From contig OX457042.1 in NCBI GenBank assembly GCA_949752735.1, positions 23,922,875 through 23,986,874 on the forward strand: a stretch of DNA of 64,000 nucleotides. Reading direction: 5' to 3'. The notes beneath the pieces are model-generated. The model did no database searches and had not been told where the DNA came from. It saw nothing but the letters and a program-made list of their open reading frames with translations. The stretch comes from Lumbricus terrestris (taxonomy: Eukaryota > Annelida > Clitellata > Crassiclitellata > Lumbricidae). The translations under genes were made by a program, and so were the position numbers. Shown one piece after another: positions 38,904-50,900 of this stretch (position 1 is the stretch's first letter; each line of letters begins with the position of its first letter).

Positions 38904-41900
38904 GCGCAAAAAACAAGCATGCTGAAACAGGTTTGTCATTTTGCAGGCTCCTCCGAATCAACTAGACCACACACATCTAAAGAACTACTAAAGAACACAA
39001 AATATAGATCAGAACACTCTTGTAGGCTGGTCCAAATTAAGGAAACAATGGTGTTCATTCATTCAGAGGACTTATATAGCAGCCCGCTGAAACATCTGCT
39101 CAGAAGTGCTCCCAGCCCAACTCTTGTGATAAAGAATAGTATATGCAGTGTCCCTAGCTATGATCATGTGCACCATGGTCGAGGGGGGGGCCAAAATTTC
39201 CGTCTTGGGTCGGGACAGGGGAAAAATTTCGTCTTGGTCGCCGAAAAATCTGATGACCTTTTTTTACTTATTCGTCCAATTTCCAAGAAAAAGATAACGT
39301 TTTAGCCACCAAAACAGTTGATGACTTTTTTTAGTCATCAGTCATCCTGGTCGGAGTAATGGCCTTTCTGGTGTCCTGCTTTGATGGCTTGTTGAAACCA
39401 AATGAGGGGGCCACGTCCCATGCACTTTTTAAATGGGGGGCCATGGCCGGATTGGCCACCCCTGGATCCGCCCCTGATATATTATTATATTGAGTGCAAC
39501 CTGATGGTCTATTTCACTGTGCACAGGGTGTTTAATCCATTGAATGTCAATCTTGCTAAACAGGCTCCATATAACAATTTTTGCAGTCAGATGTACTGAT
39601 CTTGCATGCATAATTACGAGCTTTAACTAACAATTAATCAATCTCGTTCGGTCAATGACTTGAAACAGTGTCTGTGTGTGAGTTTGCATAGGTGTCTGTC
39701 TGATGCCTACCACGGCCACCACTCACAGATAGGGCTGCAGTAGCCATGTCCTTATCCACCGAGTCATCAGACTGTTTCCGCCTGGAACCGCCGTCGCACT
39801 GTTCCTCCGCCAGTTCCTTCATGTGCTCCCACAAAAGCTTCTTGAACTCCTCCTCGGAGTGCGCACCCAGAAGGCGCAATCGCAAGTCCATGTCGGCAAA
39901 CAGCGTGGCAAACGTTCGACCAGTCTCCAGAGCATTCTTTGTGCCTTTCTACATATAACGTAATAGTACGTAATTATGTAATGCAGCACCTGATAGAATC
40001 TGAGGAATTATGTTGCTTTCAAGTAATAATGCACCACTCATCAGATCTATGACAGTTCATGCCAAGAAGATCAGAGGGCATGCCAAAGTCATGGAAAATC
40101 CAATCCAAAAACGAGACTTGAAATGAAAAAATATGGAAGAAATGCAATAAAGAAGAGATGGTGGTTACTTAAATACTTCGGAATACAGCACTGCCTACTC
40201 AAATTGATTGCTCAAATTACATTACTACTACAAGTGTCAAACTTATGAGATATTCATACCAGTCTCTTTAAATTAGAAGGCATGCATGAAAACAATCAGA
40301 CATTGCTTCACACGGATTTAAAGCAGAGCAGATGAGTTACTAAGAGTGACTCAGTTTCATGTTCTTGCACAATGATCCATTCTGTTCCAACTGTATAAAA
40401 AAACTAAGTAGCATAAAACATATAATACATGTATTGATCCACATTATTCAAGTTCAAATATCATAAAATAACTTTTAAACTGAGGATGTTTTGACATGGA
40501 AATTATCCAAAGGTGTGATATAAAATAATTAAATACATAAGAGGAGATGTAGGATTTCACTATGTGCAGAACAGTGCAAGAAGAACTAGATTAGCACTAC
40601 AATAACTAATTAAAATATAATAGGAGCTAAATTAGTAATTACCTCTTTATTAGATGTCACAACCAGTATTATGAACCACACGTCCTGACTGGTCCGTCCC
40701 AAGTTGGCCGGACTTCGAAGTCTAGCGATGGCAACATGTCGCTTTTGAACGGAGGAAAGTGTACAGCTGTAACACAATTGCATATTTCTGTATGTATTTC
40801 TGTATGAATTCTGTACGCGAATTCTATTAACGCAAACCAATGCAGTTTTTATCAACTAAATAAGTCATTATGGATTTATTAATTATTAAAGCTCAAGCAA
40901 ACAACAAAGTTGGCTTTACACAGGTCTGTCATCTGTATTTGGTTGAGAAAGCTGCAAATTACGATAGATTCTCATGACAAGTTAAGCATGACATAAAGTA
41001 ACGTTAATCCTGATAAAGTGTGCTGTACTGTAGATGTGGATTCAACGGCTAACATAGTAAGGCATGTGCACTTGCACATGCCAGTGAACTTGTCGTGTAC
41101 TTACAGGACACAGACCCAGGACTGGTCATAGTCGTAGCCTCCACCATAAGTACTGCACGTACACTGGATCGTTTTAGACAACTGGTGAGCTGTAAGGAAA
41201 ATTCAATTTAATTACAAATGGAATCAACAAATTACAGAAAAACCTTTAACCATTTGTTTTATAAAAGTCACGTATGCATTATGCAAAGTATACCCCAGTA
41301 CATAAATATGATTAATGCATGCATTCTGGTTGTTCAATTCCTGTTTAATGAAACTTTGTCATAAAAAAGATGTATAGGGCCACCCTTCTCCTTATCCACA
41401 CATGGAACTGACATCACCAGTGTAAGGGCATTGATTGAGTGCGTATGCATGCGCATGGGCACCCGCATAAATTTCTGCAGGAGGGGCAAAGCTCTATGGT
41501 CATGGTTAAATTCATTGGCAAGAGTTTGAAAAATGCTAAGCAAGAAATGAGGAACATGGTTATTTTCCATTTGGGGTTTGCGTAGTGGCGTCACGGCTCA
41601 TTTGCATAATGGCCTGCGCCATCTTGATATACAGGCAATACTTGTTGCCATTGGATACGTATGCGAATAGCGCTTACTATAACAATTATTTCCTGGGTTT
41701 TTACTGTTTTATCTGCGGCAAACTTACTGAAATGAATAAAGGTTCAATTAGAGAAGTCCAAAATACACGAGCTTGAATGTCCAGGTTAACGTGCGAAGAG
41801 CACCGGCGGCTAAAAACTGCAGCGAGAGACAATCTATCGCAAGCAAAACTGAAAGGCTCCGTTACAATGATCGAGCTGTTTTGCGATGCTCTATGACAGA

Positions 41901-44900
41901 CCACCTTGTCAGCTCGCATAGAGACATGGTCTCAATACAGACACCACAAACCTTAGGGAGTTATTTAATTCATTTAGGTCTATTCGACAAATTATTATCT
42001 GAGCATGTTGTTTCAGCGAATAGCCGAATTAGCTGATCGCGGATTCACCATTAGGCCTAACGAGTGCCATTAATAAATTTTATTAATGCCTCTCGTCATA
42101 TGGCAGCGTGTATGCAAAAAGAGCTTTGGAATTTGAACAAAGTTGAGTTTCAAACGTTTACGCATAGAGTACACGTTGGGAGAACACATCAGTGCATCAA
42201 AAGTACACTATAATTAGAAAACGTTTATCCCTTTATTTAATTTAAAAAGCATCTCGGGAGATTGGACACACTGACAGTATCATAGTATGGTTCAGATATG
42301 CTACTGCTGTTTAAAAGCACTCTTAGCAATTTTGCTGTGCCATTTTCTGAATAGTGCACAGTATTCTCACCATGGAATTACTATAGTTACCTAGTCAGTG
42401 TTTTATTTCAAATTTGTTTTCTATTTTGCTGCATATATAGTCGGTTGCAGTGCTGTAAGCTAGTTGTTGTGCTGGTATCAGGGGACCTGTTACTATTAGG
42501 TCTCCCTTGTGTTAACAGTTTACTTCAACAATATTCAGTCATAGCAAGTTTGTTAATAAATTTAATTGCTAAACCTACGACAACAAGACTGCAAAGCATA
42601 AAATATTTTCAGTAAATATTGAAGAAAATATTTTTATACTTCTTTGAAATGTGTGAGGCTATGTACCCATTATAGTTGCCAGTGATTAAAATATTATATG
42701 GTTGACTTTCCAAAAAGCTCAGGCAAATCACACAATTATGGGAAAAATGGTGAAGATTCTCGGTTGCTTACATGCATCCAAAATTGACTAACATAATAGT
42801 ATAGTTGCTGTGCCTACAAACATGCATAGAACTGCAGAATGGAATGTGTGCAAAACAAAGTTGCAAAATTCAATTTCACAAGACTGCACACCGGTGCTTG
42901 TATCTTATAACAATAATAGGTCTAATGATGTTCCTTGACAAGTTGAATATCTTGATCATCAATGACATAGCTGCTCATGAGCAACACTCCATGCTCTGTT
43001 GCAGCCAATTTAAATTTGGATTCAATGAGATGGCAAAATTAATAGGCTTAAGCAACTTGTAAAGGTGTCGATACACTTGTGTAACAAACATCTTTCAGAT
43101 TGGAGGCTGCTATCCTGCATGCTCAAAATCCATTTTAATTTCTGGTGTGATACCTGTCTTTCTTTCCATCAACGCCTTATCATTTTCCATCATTTTACAA
43201 TAACTGATTCTGCCATGTTCAGAAGTTAAGCTAGTGCATGTAGTATGTCCATTGATAAAAACAAGCATAACTGTCAGAGCAAGGTGTCATAAAGTGCAGC
43301 TCTGCAGTTCATGGCCAAACTGACAATCTAGAATAAAAGCGGTCTATTTCTAAGTCTGTTGGATCAGCCTTTGCTAACAACTTTCAAGATGAAGCTGGTG
43401 ATGAAGCAGATTAAGCAGACAGCTTACAATGTAGAAGCTAAGGAACTTGATGACAATGGTGTGCATAAGATACTGTATATAGGTAACAAACCAGATACAG
43501 TGACAAAGATATGAGGATCCAGCACTCAACTAGCTGCCAAGCCTTCTTCTGTTTCTTTGCCAAAGAGAAGTCCATGTCAGCCAGAGGAGGATAAGTCAAT
43601 TAAGTTCGTGACATGCAGCCAACCCGTTCTACCCGATCATCCATCTGTCTCAGTCCAGTCCGTGAAAAACATAAAGCATAGGCTTGTTTATAATAGCAAA
43701 TCTGGGCTCCGGCCGAAATTCGCTTCAGGGATTCGGGCCGCTCCAGGCTGGACGGTGTTTAGACCGCTTTGTGGGTTAAGGTATAGGCCTATGGATAAAT
43801 CAGTTGGCCAATGACGATAACTTTATTCCATCAACTAACAATTCACCCGGTAACGGCGTGTAGCCTACTTTGACAACAGTTCACAGCTGTGAGCCAATAT
43901 GGCCGACCACAGAGTCGCACATTAGGCCACGCCCTTTTGCATTCGGTCTATAGAGGTTTCGAAATCTAAATTTCTCAATTTCACTTTGTGTATTATTAGC
44001 ATCAATAGTCCTACTGGTATGATGCGAAGAAATTGTAAAAACCAACAAAGTAGTAGTTAAAGATCAGGTGTCAAATTTCCAGGGGGAAAGCGTCTCTGTC
44101 TGTGGGTAACCATGTGCGGACATGTGTCTGGCTATTTATTCAGTGCATCACAATTGCATCTGCCAATTTGGAACGCTTCATCCGCTCAGAATCAACACTT
44201 GCCTGGGAGTATCACCGAGTTGCCATCTTTAAGAGTTACTACATAAGTTAAAACAAACAAAACAACAGAAATGCAACAAACACAACAAAAGCAATGCAAC
44301 AAGCACACAACAAAAGCAACACAACAAGCACAAGAACAGCAATGCAAACCCGAAACCAGCAATGCAACGGTCATGACAATAGCAATGCATCAGATGTATG
44401 ACAACAATGATATTAGCAGTGCAATAAAGAAGACACCAGCAATGCAACAGGTATGACAACGCAATGCAACAACTGTACTGCTCTTTCCAAGAACTTTAAA
44501 TGCTCATCCTAATAACGGCTACTGCATAATATGTATCCCTACATTACATTGTAAATTACATCACTATATTACATTGTAAATTACATCACTATATTACCCA
44601 CCACAGTTAACACATCTATAGGCTCATCTGTTTGAGCAAGATCAGGAATTCATAATACTCTTTACAGTTAATTAATTCATAATAATAAGTTAAAATATTC
44701 CTTTAGAGGTTAATGTTCTACTACACTTTGTATACTGCACAGATACACCAGCAACATATGGTAAACACATATTAAATTTTAGGTATATTTTAATAAACTG
44801 CAGCTAAAGGCAAAATGCCAAGAGAATTGTAGTAACAGCAATCAATAAATAAATATACAAAAATTAGTGTGCAGAAATGTCCATGCAAATGCAAATCTCA

Positions 44901-47900
44901 AACATTTCTAAGCACCATCAGATGTACAAAAGCCTCATACATAATTGGATTTCCATAAAAGACGTGTATAAGAAATGAGTAATGTTTACTGACTATTTTT
45001 AGATAATAGGATGGAACTATTTGAACATAAATATCGTAGCAATCTTAAACTTTGCTCAAGCATGAAATGTGCACAATTCACATTCATTGTTATATTACAT
45101 TTACAAAATGTTGCTTATATAATTTTCCTACAAAGCAGCAGAAGCATTCAGCAAATGCTTTTCCGGCATAACTCAGAAATTCCGCAACTATCAGTAGGCA
45201 TTGTTGTTACCTGTCTACTTTTGCATAACAAAGAAAACAGGTACCTTTGTTTCTCAGTCTGATTAATCAATGTTGAACAGGTGAATAGTATACAGGTATG
45301 AACAGGTGCAATCTATCTTGCACTGCACACTTTGAAATGTTCACCGCATCTCGATTTCACTGTTTTCAAAATGTTTTGTTCCATCACTGTCTCACTTGTA
45401 ATTGTAGGCTAATCAGAAATGTCTACATGGACTCTTCTTCATCAGAGGCACTCTTAAAGCACACCAGCCATTTGAAGTTACCGGTAATTGAAAACCCACT
45501 TTCCCATTGGCAGATTTAAGTTGCAAACACTGGACGCTAAGTTTCTCCTCAAGGAAATCCAACAGTTTTTCCATGTTTGAAGCATTTTGGAGAAGTGTGG
45601 GGGTAAAGTAATATTTATCAAAAACTTCCCATAGCATACGAAGAGTGTAGAAGTTGGAGGCAACACGAGACCAAGAGTCCTGGCTGGCCATTAAGCCAGC
45701 ACATGTAGTACTCTGTTGCACCAGTTAAAGGTAAAGTAAGATAATAAAATAATAGTTCGTAAAATATGCTTATGAACAATGTACTTCTCAGAGGTGTATT
45801 TTATGGAGCGGAATGACACCAATACAACCACTAGCAGAGCCAAGTGTGTTGGCAGAGGAAAGGGACCTGGATTGCTCTTCCAGCTGTGTCCAAGGCAAAG
45901 CATCAGCCAGGGTCAAAGAGGGCAAAACAAACACATCAACAAAATCTACAAAGAGATACATCACACATGACAGCAGCAGTGCAGCAAATAATTTTAAATT
46001 TATGACAACAAAGCAACAAACACAACAATAGCAATGCAACAAACACAACAATAGCAATGCAACAAACACAACAATAGCAATGCAACAAATATGACAACAC
46101 CAATGCAACAAATATCACAACAACAATGCAACAAACATGACAACCACAATGCAAAAAATATCACAACACCAATTAATTATATTACATTTTTCGGCAGACT
46201 GAGAAATCCATGATGTTTACCTTGGTAACAGTGCCCAAGAAATACAGTCACTAACTCAATTGGCCAGTCCCAAGACCCAACGTTTAACAAGACAAATCCA
46301 TCTAACAATCGAGCAGTGTTTCCTAACAAATTACCATGCAAGAAAGGGAATCTTTCATCCAAGGTTCAGAGATTTCCTTGGCTTCTAAGAAAGCTAGACA
46401 AGTGCATCACTCATCTACTCTTGGGTGGTTCCTAAAATCACTTATAAAAGTCCAGGTACATTAATCATACATATTCCATTCCACTGCCTACACTGAAACA
46501 TGCCCCAAGCCAGAAAATATAATCCAAACCAAGTCAACGTAGTCGAATATCAGATCCAATTTAATCCAGATCCTATCTGATCAAATAAAAAATAAAGTCA
46601 ATTCAGTCTACTCTAATCCAACCCTAATCTGATCCAATGTTTAACGCAATCCAAACTAAACGAATTCAATTTAATCTCTTCTTCTTTAGTGTTCTGCCCT
46701 TAGGCAGATCGTCTAAGATTCCAACAACACCATTCTTGTCTATTCTGTGCTTTTTCCTTAATTTCTTTATATCCTCGTCGCTTTTCTCTGTCCATCAACC
46801 AATCCATCATCATCTTTCTTGGTCTTCCTGGTGGCTTCTTTCCCTCCGTTCTTCCCTCGAGTACTGTCCTCAAGAACGAGTCTCCCCTCAACATGTGCCC
46901 CAGCCGAGTTCATCTGCCTCTTCCGTATTGTATCAATCAGCGATCTTTAATTTAATGAGCTTCAAATGAATAAGTAGCTTCAGCTTTAATCTAGTCTATC
47001 ACAATTCAAATGCAGTCTAGTCTAATCTAACCAAACTAATAAAGTCCAATGTAATTGAATCTTATCTAATCTACTCTGATACCATTGTAATTATGATCAT
47101 AGTGGAATCAGACATTTCTTCAAGACAGACTCATCAAAGGCACTCCTGAAGCTCCTTATTCAATTGAAGCTCATCAAAATTCCAATTGAACATAACATAA
47201 CATAACATAGCAAGCGTTTGAAAACCATTCTCTTTGATTGTGGTTTGGTGTCAGGTCGGGAGCGCCTCTGAGGAGTTCTCTTGAAGGGGCGCTATATAAA
47301 TGTACGATTACAATTACAATAACTAAAATACTTGAAAAGAGCATTTCTAATCAAAGTCGGCAACAAGATCCCGTCTAGATGCTCAGCCTCAGGAAACCAA
47401 TCAAAATAGCTCATCCACTCCACATCCATGCTCAATTGCCAGCCAGTGTCAGTGCCCAGCCAGGATAACGGAATTGTGTGACACCAAGGATCTTAATTAA
47501 TGACTTATTGGCGGGTTCATCAAGTCCGACCATGTATCCCAGTATATGCGTGAGATCCTGCACTGGCTTCCTTTCCCTCAGCACATCTCATTCACGATTG
47601 CATCTTTGGTGTGGCGATGCTTATCAAACTGGACACCCTCTTATCTGCACGAGCTTTGCCTCCCCCTTCCACTTGCATAGCTCACCACGCACTGCGCTCT
47701 GCTGTCTATGGTGACTTAATGGTTACTTTCACTTGCTCTGCGACAATGCAGAGCCATTCCTCCTCGCAAACTGTTCTCAATTTCACAAACTGTTGAAGAC
47801 TGTTTTTTTCTGCTTGATCTTGGCCTGGAGCACCTCTGAGCAGGTATCTTGAAGGTGTGCCATATAAATTCTGATTGATTGATTGATTGATTCACATAAT

Positions 47901-50900
47901 ATCATTAAGCTAAATCAACTACTACCAACTAAGATGCCTCCAGACTATTATTGACTACCAAACTGTAGTCAAAGTCTATTTATAAATTTGTATAAAACTT
48001 AAGAAATTCCACAGAGGCACACATGTATAAAGAAAAAGAAACAGCAGCCTCACAAGAGAATCCCAAGAGACAGGCAAGAAGCACATTCAATTTTGATAAG
48101 CTTTTGATGTAGTGTGACCTGAGTCAATCTATTCTGGTAATGCCAACCTGCTGCTGAACCTACCACAACAGATTAACACAGTACAATATACCAGTAGCAC
48201 AACTGCATCTGATATTGACAATTTGACATCCTTTCAAATTTCCCAAACAGTGCAACGTGACCATACCAAAGAACACAAATGCTGCTGAGAATAATGTAGC
48301 TCTTGAAGAGTGACTGCCTGAGAGGAGGCTCAAAATCATACTCTGTGTTACAGGTCGAGTACTCTATCCATTAGAATACCTTGAGTACCAGCTCAATCAA
48401 TCAATCAATCAATCCATCAATCAATCAATCAATCAATCAATCACATAAATTTATATAGCGCCCTCCAAGATCTCTACTCAGAGGTGCTAAAAAGATAGAA
48501 AGACCAAGAACGATGCTACTGGACTGGACGATGACGAAGGAAGGCTACAGGGCAGGGCTTAAAGTGTGCCTGGACGGTCATGGACGGCGTCCATGCACTT
48601 CTTTTAAAATCTGAACACCGTCCAGCCACTTATAGGCGAGTACACACTGGAAAGGTAAGGGGCGTCCAGGCACTTCTTTTGGAGAAGTAAGGGGCGTCCA
48701 GGCACTTATTTTTCCACACTTTAGGCACTGCTACAGGGGAATGAAAAGAGAGGCAGCGAATAGGGATGAGTGGCGTTGTTGGACATACGAACCAGCCAGA
48801 ACCTGGCAGAGAACGAAAGAAGAAGATGAGATGGGGAACAAAAAACCCTTCCACCTGAGTCGTGAGTGAAGAGGACCTTCTTGGCTTCGAGGAAGGTGGC
48901 CGGAGCTTCCTCCTCGTCGAGCAGATGGTGCAGCATGCAGTCCATGATCTCTTCCATGTTCGTCTCCTGTACGTCGAGCATCAGCTGAGCCTGACTGAGG
49001 AAGTGCTCCACATCCAGATGAGCACGGATTTCGGCGGCAAAGTCTTTCATCGGAATTTTCTAGAGAAACATAGCAATATTAAAACACACTGAGAATAGGG
49101 CGTGATTACGCGGCTGAAAGATGGTTTAATTGGATTGGGAATTATTCTGAGCAGATGTACAGTTTCCGACTGCAAGAATCAGGATATTCTCTAACCTGAT
49201 AGTGTATATTTTTCTAGCACCATTTGTTGTTTTTACAACAACACATATGTAGCATACATTGTCCATTATCGGAATATAGGTGGGTCGCATTTGGGTTTCT
49301 CGTGGGAATGCTGGCAGGGAATATACCACAAATCAGTGGCCATTTCTATGGAAACCCATATTCCAAAATTTTTCCCAAATTTCTTGTCAAAGTCAGTTAT
49401 CAAATTATTTGTTGAGTCATCACATTTTCACACCCGAATAATATGCCCCTGAAAGATTCGTAGGCCCTAGGCATCTTCTTTCCATTCAGACTCAGATGAG
49501 TCCGTCTTTGGCAAGGGTCAGCCACTGGTATCCTTCTCTTCCACTTGTCTTTGTCTCTAACGTCTTCCTTTTTCAGTTTGAGCAGCTTTGGTTCTTTGCT
49601 GTATATCGTGTCCTCCCATCTTTTCCTTTGTTGTCCCCGGCTGTGTCAACTGTGTACCTTCACTTGCATGATTCTTTTCACGCAACTATCATCCTTTTAT
49701 CTCATTAATTACATGCACTTGTCAATTATACCTGCCACCCTGAGCTTCTTTCTGATGTCCTCATTTCGTTTTCTGTCTTTCAGTGAGATCCCTAGCATCA
49801 ATCGCAGCATCCTCATCTTTGTGCTCTCTAGTAAATCCTCATCCATTTTCGTTAACGTCAGGGCCTCTGCTCCATATAGCATTACAAGCCTTAGCAGTTT
49901 TGTATTTCTTTCGCTTAAGCCAGGTTGGCATTTTCATGTCACACAGAACTCCTGTTTAATTCCCTCCATTTCGGTTCCTGACATCATCATCACACCCTCA
50001 CAGTTGATCCAAGATATTTTAAACGTATCCACCTGGTTGCCCTACGATGCCCCTGATCTCCAATGCCTCTGCTCATGGTCTTTGTCTTGTTTATGTAGGT
50101 CCTAGACATAATACAGCCTATTGTGACTAATGGACAATGCAGCCAAGGTGTTACTAGATTAAAGATCTATACACTGTTCTGCATTGTATCTGACCATTCA
50201 TAAAGCGCTTCTCGCAGCAAAAGCCTTTCAGAAGCGCTCCCAGTGCGTTCCACCTCGAGAGAAAAGGCAGGTTTTGAGGCGAGAGACAGATGTGGAAAGA
50301 CAGCAGAGAGCATGACTGAGTGGACTCATAGTGGAAGTCCATTCCATAGGGAGGGACCAATGCAGGCAAATGATATGGATTGAGCCATGGCTGTCCTCAC
50401 GCAGGAAACAAATAGGTCAAGCCGATCAGAGGACCTAAGAGGACGCAGCAAAGTGGCAGAGAGAGGCCAAGTACAATAGCATGAATTCAATGCCTTTAAA
50501 CATAACATGGTAGAAAAGACGACTTGCATTGCAGGCACTGTCACAGTCTGACAATAATATATCACTACTGTGATGCATTACTGCTTGGCAATAAATCTAT
50601 TCCGCAGTAGTTTCCTAGCTTTGTACTTCAGAAATTGGCCCAATGGACACAGTTTATTGTTGAGCAGAATACAAATTCCTATCAATCACATCAGCGCAGA
50701 ATGAATTAACTCCACTTATTGCATACTAATGCCACCATACAGCAGTTTGTTTGTGCTAGTGGTCATCATAAGTACCCTAAATCAATAAATAATTCAAAAT
50801 CTTTGCCTTCCTCAGCATTTAAAGGCACCTCTCTGCTTTAATTTCCTCTGAATACTTTGTTTCTCTTGAACCCATTAAACAAACTTTTCACCAACAATGC

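Noticed and set aside
45482..45712. Treating the orphan block as an extra SLC4A11 exon
   Set aside because: Exon 3 ends and exon 4 begins in phase 1 and encode adjacent conserved residues; inserting the block there produces a stop codon.
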